Assembly (NCBI GenBank): GCA_944320745.1
Contig: CALUIN010000019.1
Location: 1-32,580, forward strand
Reading direction: 5' to 3'
Origin: an uncultured Alloprevotella sp.
GTDB lineage: Bacteria > Bacteroidota > Bacteroidia > Bacteroidales > Bacteroidaceae
Length of the DNA: 32,580 nt
Below are positions 6,349-15,602 of this stretch, piece by piece; the stretch's first letter is position 1, and each line of letters opens with the position of its first letter. Under the pieces are notes generated by a model that saw only the letters and a program-made list of their open reading frames with translations, was not told the origin of the DNA and did no database searches. The translations under genes were made by a program, and so were the position numbers.

Positions 6349-9300
6349 ATGCTCAAAAGATTGTTATTCTTCGGGTTTCTGTTCCTCGCTACGGCGAGCG
6401 GCGGGAACCTGGCGGCACAATCGGCTCCGGCAACGGCGAAACAGGGCGTACTGCGCGTGAAACTGCAACGCGAGGTAGCGGCCCGGCTGGCGGCTCTGCC
6501 CGCAGCGACGCTGACGGAGCGGGCGCAGTCCACTGGCGTGGAGCCACTGGACCGTGCCGGCCAGAAGGTAAAGGCAGTCCGCCTGACGAGGGTGTTCCCT
6601 TACTCCCCGAAGTTTGAGGAGCGCCACAAGAAGTACGGACTGGACCTCTGGTACGAAGTCCGCTTCGACTCGACAGCGGTGACGCCGGCTGAGGCCCGCG
6701 CCGCCTATCAGTCGGTGCCCGGCGTGGAAATCGCCGAAACCGTGCGGCCCGTCAGCCCCGTAGGGGGCGAGAAAGGCTTCCGCCGCGTAGCACCCGCCCC
6801 GACGGCGGACGGTGCGGACGAGATGCCGTTCAACGACCCGCTGCTGCCGCAGCAGTGGCACTACCACAACACGGGGACTATCCTCGGCTCGGTGGCCGGG
6901 GCCGACGCGAACGTGTTTGAAGGCTGGAAAATAGCTACCGGCACAAGCAACGTGCTGGTAGCCGTCATCGACGGCGGCGTACAGTACGACCACCCCGACC
7001 TGGCACAGAATATGTTTGTCAATGAAGCCGAACTGAACGGGCAGCCGGGCGTCGATGACGACGGGAACGGCTACACGGACGACGTGTACGGCTACAACTT
7101 CGTGATCAACTCGGCCGACGTGTTCCCGCACGACCACGGCACGCACGTGGCCGGAACGGTGGGCGCCGTGAACAACAACGGCATCGGCGTGGCCGGCGTG
7201 GCCGGCGGCAACGGGCAGGGCGGCGTCAAGATGCTCTCCTGCCAGATATTCGACACGCGCGCCAGCAGCGACGCCAACTACGCGGCGGCCCTGGTCTACG
7301 CGGCCGACATGGGGGCCGCCATCGCCCAGTGCTCCTGGGGATGGAGCGCGCCCGGCTACTACGAGCAAGCCGTACTCGACGCCATCGACTACTTCACGGC
7401 CGAGGGCGGCGGCGACGTCATGCAGGGCGGACTCTGCATCTTCGCCAACGGCAACACCGGCGACGAGGGCGAATACTGGCCGGCCTGCTACGAGCCGGTC
7501 GTGGCCGTAGGCGCCATGACCTGCATGAAGACGCCCGCCTCCTACTCCACACGCGGCACCTGGTGCGACGTGACGGCGCCGGGCGGCGACATGGACTACG
7601 GACAGGCGCAGGGCGTGCTCAGCACACTGCCCAACGGGACGTACGGATATAACGAAGGCACCTCGATGGCCTGCCCGCACGTGTCGGGCATCGCGGCCCT
7701 GGTCCTCTCGAAGTACGGCAACCCGCAATTCCCCAATTCCACACTGCGGCAGCAGCTTGTCTCGTCCGTCAACGACCTGTACACGGACAACCCCGAAGCA
7801 GCCGGACTCTTCGGCAGCGGATACATCGACGCCGACAAGGCGCTGCACATGAGCACGGGCGAGGCCCCGGCCGCCGTGACGGACTTCACCCTGACTCCGT
7901 CGCAGGACAACGTGCTCGTGGAATGGACCATCCCGCAGACGCCCGAGAACTCGGTGGACCACCACGTGATCTACTACAGCACGTCGGCCTTCACGGCGGA
8001 CAACCTCGAGGGCGTGATGACGGTGAACGTAGACACCAAATTCAACGCCTCGGGCGACAAGGTCAGCCACGAGGTGGGCAACCTGAAGTCGCTCACGACG
8101 TACTACTTCGCCCTGCAGGCCGTGAACCGCTGGGGCCAGGCGTCCGCGCTCTCCGAGGTGCGGCAGACGCAGACAAACGCCGGGCCGACGATGACCCTGG
8201 ACCAGACGGCCGTGACCTTCGCGGCCGACGCCGCACAGGGCGGAAAGGGCGCCACGCAGTTTACCATACAAAACACCGGGGCCGGCATCCTGAAGTACGA
8301 CATCACGACCTCGACGGCCTCCAACTCGCTCTACTCGGCCGCCGGCAATGTCCGCCCGGGCAAGCTCGTGCCCTATCGCGGCATGATGGGGGCCACCAGC
8401 GTGGAGCAGCACAGCGTGGTGAGCGCGGACTATCGCGCTGACGACTATCCCAAGACGCTCACCTACTCCGAGGGCATCTACCGCTACATCGGCGAGTCCG
8501 ACCTCACGCTGCCCAACGCCCTCGCCCAGTACTTCTTCGTAGACCCGGCCGTCTACCCCGACGGATTCAACCTGACCGCACTCCGCTTCGGCGGCTACGG
8601 CGGCGAGAACCCTGTCATAGAAATCTACAACGGCTCGGCCAGCATCTCGACAGCCAGCCTCCTGCAGAAAGTGGACTACTCCTTCTTCGGCTACAACTTC
8701 GACCTCAACCTGAAGGAACAGCTCTACTTCGCGCCGGGCAGCGCCTTCTGGGTAGTGGCCAAGTTCCCGGCCGGGCAGAACCAGCCGCTGGGCGTCGGTC
8801 TCTCCACGGACGACGGCGCGACGAAGCAATACAGCTTCTACAGCTGCGACGGTGGCAACTCCTGGACGCAACTGAGCGAGGTGCTGCGCGAAGCGGACAT
8901 GACGGACATTGCCGACGTGGCCACGTTCGACGTCTACGCCGTCAGCAAGAACCCCGACTGGAGCTCCGTCCTCGTCATCGACCCGCGGGAGGGAACCGTA
9001 CGCCCGGGCGAAAGCCAGGCGGTGAAAGTGGAAAACGACGGGCAGAAGCTCGTCAACGGCACCTACAAGTTCAACCTCTTCGTCAATGCCAACGAAGACC
9101 TCAAGCCCCAGCAGAAAGTGCAAGCCACGCTGACCGTATCGGGCTATGCGCCTGAGCTCGCATCGGCGCAGATGATCGACTTCGGTGACCTGCTCGTCGG
9201 GCAGGAAAAGACGCTCGACGTGGAAATCGTAAACAACGGCTACGGCGACTTCACCGGCCAGTGGGGCTCACTGGGCCAGGACAACATCGCCAGCAGCTCC

Positions 9301-12300
9301 GACCAGTTCAAGGTGCCGACCTACGCGGAAGGCTTCTCCGCCCGCTCCACCGGAACGATGGAAGTCACCTTCGCCCCGACGCGCAGCGGCAGCCACAGCG
9401 GCACCATCACGCTGACCGACGCCGAGGGCCACACGTACAACTTCATCGTGCGCGGCGTTGCCTCCAACCCGGCCAAGGCCAGCCTGGACCAGACGGAACT
9501 CGACTTCGGCGAACTCGAGGTCGGCGGCGAGGCCAAAACGGCCACGTTCACCATCACGAACGAAGGCGAATACCCGCTGCAGTACGTATTCCCGAAGTTC
9601 AGCGACGAGACCATCGAGGGCAGCGACGCTTCCGTACACCGCTACGGCTACTCCTACCTCTCCAACCTCAACGGCAGCACCGGCTTTGCCTACGACGGCA
9701 ACCCGGCCCTCGCCGGCGAGACCGACGTGACCAGTCAGATCAACGGCCTGGAGTGGCAGTCCGACCCCGTCAGCATAGGCTTCGACTTCCCCTTCTACGG
9801 ACAGACGTACGACCACGTCTACATCACTTCCTACGGCGGCCTGAGCATGCAGACCATCGACGGGAACATTCAGTGCATGGTGCCGACGGGCAACTGCGTC
9901 CAGGGACTGGGCTACATCTCGCCCTACGTCAATTCCGGCAAACTCATGTTCAACGCCAACAGCAAGGTGACCTACGGCCGCCAGGACGGCAAGTTTGTCG
10001 TGAAGTATAAGGACGTGCTCACCGCAGCCGCCGACGGCGGCAGCAACTACGTGCCCATCAGCTACCACGTGGCGCTCTGCGACGACGGCAGCGTGGAAAT
10101 CTACTACGACGACTACGACCCCTACTCCGTCTTCGGCAGTGGTGAGAACAACTACGTCGGCGTGAGCGACATCGAGTGCGACGACCCGATGACCATTACC
10201 GACGCCAACCTTGTCCACGACGACGGCAGCACGCTCTACCGCGGCATCCAGACAGGCACCGCCTTCAAGATTGTAGCCCCCGCCAAGTCGTTCATCGCCG
10301 GTCTCTCCAGCACCAGCGGACTGATCAACATCGGCGAGAAGAAGACCGTCACCGTCACCGTTCAGGCCGACGAGACGCTCTACGCAGGCAACCAGACCAA
10401 CCTGCTGACCATGATCACCAACGACCCGGCCAGCCCCAGCCTGCAGCTCACACTGCGCGCCAACGTCACCGGCGACGGACTGAAGCCTGTCGCTGTGACC
10501 GACTCCACGTCCGTAGACTTCGGCCAGGTGTTCCGCACCTCCGATGCCAAGGCGACCGTCCTGCTGCGCAACACGGGTAACGACACCCTCCGCATCGCCG
10601 GCATAGCCGCCACCGAGGGCCACGTGCAGCTGGCCGAGTCTGTCCAGTCTCCCTTTAAAATAGCGGCAGGCAGCGGACGCGACATCATAATGACGCTTCC
10701 GACGGAGACAGAAGGCGCCGTGACCGACCTCGTTGTCATCAGCTTCGAGGACGGACAGACCATCGAAATCCCCGTGAAGGGCACCGTCATCGGCGTGCCC
10801 GGATGGAGCGTGGCCCCGGCTTCCATCGAAGTAACCACGCCCTACGGCACCCCTGTGGAGCGCACGCTCACCGTGACCAACACGGGCAACGAGCCGCTCA
10901 CGTTCACCAACGTGCCCAACCCGTGGGTCAACCTCATGGACCAGGCCGCAAGCGAGACGTCCGAGATGGGCTATGCCTTCAAGTCGCGCACCGACTTCAG
11001 CGACATCGCCTACAACTGGATTGACCTGACCAACGATCCCGAAGCCGCCCACCAGGACATGACGTACTATCTGGACAAGACGGACTTCTACACCGTAGAG
11101 CTCCCCTTCGAGTTCCCCTTCTACGGGAAGTCCTACCGCACGATGTACATCTACAACACGGGCTTCGTATCCTTCTCCGAGCACGAGGACTACAAGATGT
11201 TCCCCGAGCCGCCCATGACGCTCCCCGACGCCACGACGTTCTACACGAACATTATCGCGCCGTTCTGGGGCAACCACAGCATGAACACGACCTCCGAGGC
11301 CGGCACCTACTACAAGAGCTACGGCGACCACGTGGTCGTGTCCTACGTCAACTACGGCAACTCCATGATGATCGGCATGGACTTCCAGGTCATCCTCTAT
11401 AAGGACGGCCGCTACAAGTTCCAGTACCACCTGCAGCCCACGGGCCTGCTGGGCGGCATCTTCGGTCTGGCCGGCTACCAGGACGAGACCGGCACGCGCG
11501 GCCTCGCACTGCCCGAACAGTACATCGCCGACGGCAACGCCGTAGAGTTCTACCCGACGAAACGCATCACCGTGCCCGCAGGCGGACAGGTGGAAATGCC
11601 GCTGCAGATCGTAGCAGACAGCCTCGGCGGCAACTACAGCTCCGAGCTGACGTTCAACACGAACGTGCCCACACAGCCTGTGGCCACCGTGCCCCTGACG
11701 GTCAACGTCGAGGGCGAGCCCGCCCCCGTATGGCCCGAGAGCGTCGGCGGAGAAGTCGTAAGCAACCCGAACAACTACGCCGGACTCGAATACGAGTTTG
11801 CCGTAGTCAACAACGGCTCGCGCGCCTTCACCATCACGGACATCGAGAGCGAGCTGACGGGCTACATGCTCCCGGCCAGCCTCATGGTCTACACCACCTA
11901 CTTCGACTACATCTTCGGCACGGAGGTGACGGGCTGGACCGCCTACACCCCGGGCATGCAGCTCGAGGTAGGACTTGAGCCCGTACGCTTCAAGGTGATG
12001 TACTACGACGCCGTGACCATCGGCGACTACGAGTACCCCATGACGTTCCACGTCAGCGGCCTCGACACCGAGACCGTCACCGTGCCCTTCCGCCTGTCCG
12101 TCACCGAAGCTCCGGTCATCGGCTTCGACCAGCCCGCCATCGAGGTGAGCGGCGTCCCGGCCGACTACACGGGCGAGGCCACCATGCACATCCGCAACAC
12201 GGGTAAGTACAAGCTGACCTACTCCCTGCGCCTCGACCCGAACGGCGTGGGCGAGACGCTCCCCGACTACGGAGAGGGCGGAGGCGGCGTAGCCCCGGCC

Positions 12301-14049
12301 TGGCTCAACACCGTGGCCGACTCGCTGAGCCTGCCGCAGCGCAACCTCCTCTTCAAGGACAAGAGCGCCGCCGTGCCCCACACCGTCTTCGAGGGATTCC
12401 CCTACGACGTGCCCCCCATCGACTGCAACAGCCTGCTCTACTACCCCATCCTCGACGTAGAGCAGCCGCAAAGCGCCCTGCTCGGCGCCGGCGACACGAC
12501 GCACGACTTCTATGCCGCCACGCGCTACGTGGCGCCCGAGGGAGGCTTCAACCTGTCCCACCTCTATTTCTACGGAACGGTGGGCGACCTGGAGAACGTT
12601 GACATCGAGGCCACCATCGTGGGCAGCAGCGATGTCACAAGCGACCGCATCATCGGCCGCGGCACGCTCCGCGTGGACCGCGAGGAGCCCTACGCCGACG
12701 GCACCTACGTCGGCGCGCCGCGCCTGCTCGAGTTCGACCGGCCCGTCTACATCAACCCGGCCGACACGTTCTACGTCGTCCTGAAATACCCCGCCGGCTA
12801 CCCGCATTCCGCCATGCTCGCCCAGAAGGCCGACCGCGTGGAGTCCAACCGCTTCATGGCCTGGTTCGCCGACCTGGGCTGGATCGACGTAGCCGCCGAG
12901 CTCGAGTCGCAATACGGCTCCATGGGCTTCTTCATGACCTGCGTGGAGATGGAGGCAGGCTCGCCCTGGATCAAGCTCCTCACCCAGCAGACCGAGGGCG
13001 AAGTAGCTGTCGGCGGCGAGGTGCCCGTCACCGTAGCCTTCGACGCCTCACGCGCCTACTTCACGAAGGGCAACAAGGCCGTCATCGTCATCAAGAGCAA
13101 CGACCCGGCCCAGCCCATCGTCAACTACCCCGTCACGCTCAACCTGAACGGCGCGCCCGTCATCAACGCTCCTGAGACCACGCCGACCGTTCCCGAGAAC
13201 GCGACGGCCGACGTCAGCCTCACCGTGGCCGACGAAGAAGGCGAGGCATTCAGCGTAGTCCTCACGGACGAATCGGGCATTGCCTCGCTGGCCGGCTGCA
13301 CGCTGCAGGGGGCCGAAGGCGCCGAGCCCACCGTCGAGGGCAACCGCGTCGAAGTGCCTGCCGGCACCACGCTCACGCTCACCGTACGCCTGGCACCCGC
13401 CTACGGCACGGCCGGCAGCCACAGCTTCGCGCTGACCGCCACCGACCAGACCGGCAACAGCACACGGCAGGACGTAATCTTCAACGTAGAGCACGTGAAC
13501 CGCGGCCCGCAGTACGTGGGCCCCGCCGTCATCGACGTAGCGGTAAGCGGCGTATCGGGCGTCTACACCTATGACGCACTCTTCACGGATCCCGACGGCG
13601 ACGACATGGCCTACCACGCCTCCATGCCGGAGAACTCCTTCGCCAGCCTCTTCACCGACCCGGACGGCTTCATCGTGAACGGCCGCAGCCAGGGTGAGAC
13701 AACACTCACGCTGACGGCCACCGACGCCCTGGGCCTCTCCACCTCGGCCGAGGTGAAGGTGAACGTGTCCCGTCCCGACGCCATCGGCTCTGCCACGGCG
13801 CAGGATGCCGTCACCGTCAGCCCGAACCCCGTGAAGACGGTGACCTCCGTCACGCTGGGCAAGGACGCACAAGCCGTGACCTACCGCCTCTACGACCCCG
13901 CCGGCAAGCTCCTGCTGAGCCGCACGGCCGGTCCGCTGGCCGCAGGCACGCCGCAGCGCCTTGACCTGTCGGGACAGGCGCCGGGCACCTACTACCTGGA
14001 GGTGACGGCCGACGGCGAACGCCACAGCGTCACCCTGCTGAAGAAGTAA
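6349..14049 (+). CDS. Giant T9SS-secreted subtilisin-like (S8) serine protease, 2566 aa
   Basis: A signal peptide (residues 1-24, LLFFGFLFLATASG...LAAQ) and a prodomain-like segment (about 30-135) precede an S8 catalytic domain with Asp208 (AVIDGG), His263 (HGTHVAG), oxyanion Asn369 (ANGNTG) and Ser439 (GTSMACPHVSG). An FN3 domain follows (505-611). Then come a long series of beta-sandwich domains of the HYDIN/ASH 'choice-of-anchor' type (DFG..xVG...T.T.xNTG) starting near 613, 941, 1044, 1383, 1485, 1794 and 1922. Two FPFYG-containing lobes (about 1096-1330 and 1542-1740) and two related GFNL-containing lobes (711-810 and 2030-2165) are interspersed. Cadherin-like domains occur near 2267 and 2384, and a type A T9SS sorting domain (2489-2566, starting VSPNPV, ending VTLLKK) closes it. 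It is expected to cross the outer membrane and be surface-anchored. The substrate is unknown; degradation of host or dietary protein, or adhesion, is plausible. It has its own promoter and terminator and separates cydA from cydB. Confidence 0.93.
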   Translation: MLKRLLFFGFLFLATASGGNLAAQSAPATAKQGVLRVKLQREVAARLAALPAATLTERAQSTGVEPLDRAGQKVKAVRLTRVFPYSPKFEERHKKYGLDLWYEVRFDSTAVTPAEARAAYQSVPGVEIAETVRPVSPVGGEKGFRRVAPAPTADGADEMPFNDPLLPQQWHYHNTGTILGSVAGADANVFEGWKIATGTSNVLVAVIDGGVQYDHPDLAQNMFVNEAELNGQPGVDDDGNGYTDDVYGYNFVINSADVFPHDHGTHVAGTVGAVNNNGIGVAGVAGGNGQGGVKMLSCQIFDTRASSDANYAAALVYAADMGAAIAQCSWGWSAPGYYEQAVLDAIDYFTAEGGGDVMQGGLCIFANGNTGDEGEYWPACYEPVVAVGAMTCMKTPASYSTRGTWCDVTAPGGDMDYGQAQGVLSTLPNGTYGYNEGTSMACPHVSGIAALVLSKYGNPQFPNSTLRQQLVSSVNDLYTDNPEAAGLFGSGYIDADKALHMSTGEAPAAVTDFTLTPSQDNVLVEWTIPQTPENSVDHHVIYYSTSAFTADNLEGVMTVNVDTKFNASGDKVSHEVGNLKSLTTYYFALQAVNRWGQASALSEVRQTQTNAGPTMTLDQTAVTFAADAAQGGKGATQFTIQNTGAGILKYDITTSTASNSLYSAAGNVRPGKLVPYRGMMGATSVEQHSVVSADYRADDYPKTLTYSEGIYRYIGESDLTLPNALAQYFFVDPAVYPDGFNLTALRFGGYGGENPVIEIYNGSASISTASLLQKVDYSFFGYNFDLNLKEQLYFAPGSAFWVVAKFPAGQNQPLGVGLSTDDGATKQYSFYSCDGGNSWTQLSEVLREADMTDIADVATFDVYAVSKNPDWSSVLVIDPREGTVRPGESQAVKVENDGQKLVNGTYKFNLFVNANEDLKPQQKVQATLTVSGYAPELASAQMIDFGDLLVGQEKTLDVEIVNNGYGDFTGQWGSLGQDNIASSSDQFKVPTYAEGFSARSTGTMEVTFAPTRSGSHSGTITLTDAEGHTYNFIVRGVASNPAKASLDQTELDFGELEVGGEAKTATFTITNEGEYPLQYVFPKFSDETIEGSDASVHRYGYSYLSNLNGSTGFAYDGNPALAGETDVTSQINGLEWQSDPVSIGFDFPFYGQTYDHVYITSYGGLSMQTIDGNIQCMVPTGNCVQGLGYISPYVNSGKLMFNANSKVTYGRQDGKFVVKYKDVLTAAADGGSNYVPISYHVALCDDGSVEIYYDDYDPYSVFGSGENNYVGVSDIECDDPMTITDANLVHDDGSTLYRGIQTGTAFKIVAPAKSFIAGLSSTSGLINIGEKKTVTVTVQADETLYAGNQTNLLTMITNDPASPSLQLTLRANVTGDGLKPVAVTDSTSVDFGQVFRTSDAKATVLLRNTGNDTLRIAGIAATEGHVQLAESVQSPFKIAAGSGRDIIMTLPTETEGAVTDLVVISFEDGQTIEIPVKGTVIGVPGWSVAPASIEVTTPYGTPVERTLTVTNTGNEPLTFTNVPNPWVNLMDQAASETSEMGYAFKSRTDFSDIAYNWIDLTNDPEAAHQDMTYYLDKTDFYTVELPFEFPFYGKSYRTMYIYNTGFVSFSEHEDYKMFPEPPMTLPDATTFYTNIIAPFWGNHSMNTTSEAGTYYKSYGDHVVVSYVNYGNSMMIGMDFQVILYKDGRYKFQYHLQPTGLLGGIFGLAGYQDETGTRGLALPEQYIADGNAVEFYPTKRITVPAGGQVEMPLQIVADSLGGNYSSELTFNTNVPTQPVATVPLTVNVEGEPAPVWPESVGGEVVSNPNNYAGLEYEFAVVNNGSRAFTITDIESELTGYMLPASLMVYTTYFDYIFGTEVTGWTAYTPGMQLEVGLEPVRFKVMYYDAVTIGDYEYPMTFHVSGLDTETVTVPFRLSVTEAPVIGFDQPAIEVSGVPADYTGEATMHIRNTGKYKLTYSLRLDPNGVGETLPDYGEGGGGVAPAWLNTVADSLSLPQRNLLFKDKSAAVPHTVFEGFPYDVPPIDCNSLLYYPILDVEQPQSALLGAGDTTHDFYAATRYVAPEGGFNLSHLYFYGTVGDLENVDIEATIVGSSDVTSDRIIGRGTLRVDREEPYADGTYVGAPRLLEFDRPVYINPADTFYVVLKYPAGYPHSAMLAQKADRVESNRFMAWFADLGWIDVAAELESQYGSMGFFMTCVEMEAGSPWIKLLTQQTEGEVAVGGEVPVTVAFDASRAYFTKGNKAVIVIKSNDPAQPIVNYPVTLNLNGAPVINAPETTPTVPENATADVSLTVADEEGEAFSVVLTDESGIASLAGCTLQGAEGAEPTVEGNRVEVPAGTTLTLTVRLAPAYGTAGSHSFALTATDQTGNSTRQDVIFNVEHVNRGPQYVGPAVIDVAVSGVSGVYTYDALFTDPDGDDMAYHASMPENSFASLFTDPDGFIVNGRSQGETTLTLTATDALGLSTSAEVKVNVSRPDAIGSATAQDAVTVSPNPVKTVTSVTLGKDAQAVTYRLYDPAGKLLLSRTAGPLAAGTPQRLDLSGQAPGTYYLEVTADGERHSVTLLKK

Positions 14050-14086
14050 ACGGACCGGTCCGCCCCGGACCGCCCGCCACAGAGAC

Positions 14087-14130
14087 GAGAGGGCGTCCCG
14101 CACCATGCGGGGCGCCCTCTCTGCCTGTTT
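14087..14130 (+). terminator. Intrinsic terminator after the S8 protease gene
   Basis: GAGAGGGCGTCCCGC pairs with GCGGGGCGCCCTCTC (one T-G wobble) around a five-base loop, spanning 14087-14121, followed by TGCCTGTTT. It lies 38 bases after the stop codon. Confidence 0.8.
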
Positions 14131-14197
14131 CGGGGACCCGGGCCGCGTTTGTGCAAAAAAAGTGGCACGCCGCAGCCGCCCGGTGAAATATTCTTCT

Positions 14198-14205
14198 TAC
14201 TTTTG
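14198..14205 (+). promoter_or_regulatory. -7 box of a separate cydB promoter
   Basis: TACTTTTG matches TAnnTTTG perfectly and lies 39 bases before the cydB ATG. No TTTG is found at the usual -33 distance. Its presence fits cydB being transcribed apart from cydA. Confidence 0.55.
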
Positions 14206-14244
14206 CTTGGGGACAACGCCGTCCCCCGAGATTTGCTACGATCC

Positions 14245-15396
14245 ATGATAACCTACACGTTTCTGCAACACTACTGGTGGTTTCTCATCGCCCTGCTGGG
14301 CGGCCTGTTAGTCTTCCTGCTCTTCGTCCAGGGCGCCAACACGCTCATCTTCCGCCTGGGGCGCGACGAAGCCGAGCGCACGCTCATCGTCAACTCCACG
14401 GGGCGCAAGTGGGAGTTCACGTTCACCACGCTCGTCACCTTCGGCGGCGCCTTCTTCGCCGCCTTCCCCCTGTTCTACAGCACCAGCTTCGGCGGCGCCT
14501 ACTGGGTGTGGATGCTCATCCTGGCCTCGTTCGTGCTCCAGGCCGTGAGCTACGAGTTCCAGTCGAAGGCGGGCAACGTGATGGGCCGCACCGTCTACCG
14601 CCGCCTGCTCGTGCTGAACGGCGTGGCGGGCCCGTTCCTGCTGGGCACGGCCGTGGCCACGTTCTTCACCGGCTCAGCCTTCGTGGTGGACAAGGGAGCC
14701 ATGGGCACCGCCGGCGCGCTGGCTCCCGCCATCAGCCGCTGGGCCAACGCCTGGCACGGCCTCGACGCCCTGGCCGACCCGCGCAACCTGCTGCTGGGCC
14801 TCTGCCTGGTGTTTCTGGCCCGCGTGCTCGGCGCGCTCTATCTGGTCAACAACATCGCCGACCCCGCCCTGCAGCCCCGCCTGCGCCGCCAGGTAGCCGT
14901 CGACGCCGTCCCCTTCCTGCTCCTCTTCCTGGGCTTCGCCGGCCTTCTCTTCACTGGCAAAGGCTTCGCCGCCGCACCCGACGGGACCGTCGCGCTGGAG
15001 TCCTTCAAGTACTGGCACAATCTCACGGCCATGCCCGCCACGGCCGCGCTGCTCCTGACCGGCGTAGTGCTGCTGCTCTTCGGCATAGGGCGCACGCTGC
15101 TCCGCCCCGCCTTCACCCGCGGCATCTGGCCCGCCGGAGCGGGCACGGTGCTCACGGTGCTCGCCCTGCTGCTCCTGGCCGGCTACAACGGCACGTCCTA
15201 CTACCCCTCGACGGCCGACCTGCAGAGCTCGCTCACCCTGGCCAACAGCTGCTCAAGCGAGACCACGCTGCGCGTCATGGCCTGGGTGTCCCTGCTCATC
15301 CCCTTCGTGCTGGCCTACATCGCCTACGCCTGGCACGCCATAGACCGCCGCAGCCTGACGCGCGCCGAGCTCGAAGGGAACGAGCACAAATACTGA
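14245..15396 (+). CDS. cydB: Cytochrome bd ubiquinol oxidase subunit II
   Basis: A 383-residue protein with about eight or nine membrane helices, the normal CydB length. CydB stabilises CydA and its hemes and completes the oxidase. Supporting segments are the N-terminal YTFLQHYWWFLIALLGG, the repeated helical bundles with GRKWEFTFTT, an YNGTSYYPS loop, and the conserved C-terminal LANSCSSETTLRVM. The ATG at 14245 is chosen because the upstream extension (from 14149) runs through the promoter box and is not hydrophobic in the family pattern. The gene normally follows cydA directly; here it is on its own transcription unit behind the giant protease, followed by repeat array R2. Confidence 0.95.
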   Translation: MITYTFLQHYWWFLIALLGGLLVFLLFVQGANTLIFRLGRDEAERTLIVNSTGRKWEFTFTTLVTFGGAFFAAFPLFYSTSFGGAYWVWMLILASFVLQAVSYEFQSKAGNVMGRTVYRRLLVLNGVAGPFLLGTAVATFFTGSAFVVDKGAMGTAGALAPAISRWANAWHGLDALADPRNLLLGLCLVFLARVLGALYLVNNIADPALQPRLRRQVAVDAVPFLLLFLGFAGLLFTGKGFAAAPDGTVALESFKYWHNLTAMPATAALLLTGVVLLLFGIGRTLLRPAFTRGIWPAGAGTVLTVLALLLLAGYNGTSYYPSTADLQSSLTLANSCSSETTLRVMAWVSLLIPFVLAYIAYAWHAIDRRSLTRAELEGNEHKY

Positions 15397-15426
15397 CGCG
15401 CCACCGCCGGCCGCACGCTCCGCACA

Positions 15427-15493
15427 CGCGCCTAGGGCCTGCCGCCACGGGGCTAAGCCCCGCAGCGACGGGCCCTAGGCGCGTGGAGAGCGG
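15427..15493. repeat. 21-bp periodic intergenic repeat array R2 (3 units)
   Basis: Units start at 15431, 15452 and 15473, again exactly 21 bases apart (CCTAGGGCCTGC, GCTAAGCCCCGC, CCCTAGGCGCGT). The outer arms form a perfect 13-bp inverted repeat (15427-15439 with 15471-15483) enclosing the central palindromic unit GGGGCTAAGCCCC. It lies 34 bases after cydB. There is no U-tract, so terminator function is possible but unproven. Confidence 0.8.
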
Positions 15494-15536
15494 CAATTAT
15501 CGCCCGCCGCGGAGAGCACGGCAAGGGAAAAATGAT

Positions 15537-15544
15537 TAACTTTG
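15537..15544 (+). promoter_or_regulatory. -7 box upstream of the GNAT-parE-coaD-ctp operon
   Basis: TAACTTTG is a perfect match to TAnnTTTG, followed by a leader of about 50 bases to the ATG at 15603. No clear TTTG -33 box is seen. It lies just downstream of repeat array R2. Confidence 0.6.
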
Positions 15545-15602
15545 CCCCGCAATGGCGGCCGGCCGCCGCAAACGCCGCACGTAACGCATTAACAACGCAC
15601 AC

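Noticed and set aside
6364-12912. Long minus-strand open frames (919 and 1,214 codons) opposite the S8 protease gene
   Set aside because: They are low-complexity Val/Gly/Arg/His-rich shadows of the coding strand, without promoters or domains.
14149-14244. Upstream start for cydB at 14149
   Set aside because: It includes the promoter box TACTTTTG, and the family N-terminus begins at the ATG at 14245.
15397-15602. A small RNA gene between cydB and the GNAT gene
   Set aside because: The only structure is repeat array R2 and a promoter box; no tRNA-like or known RNA pattern is visible.
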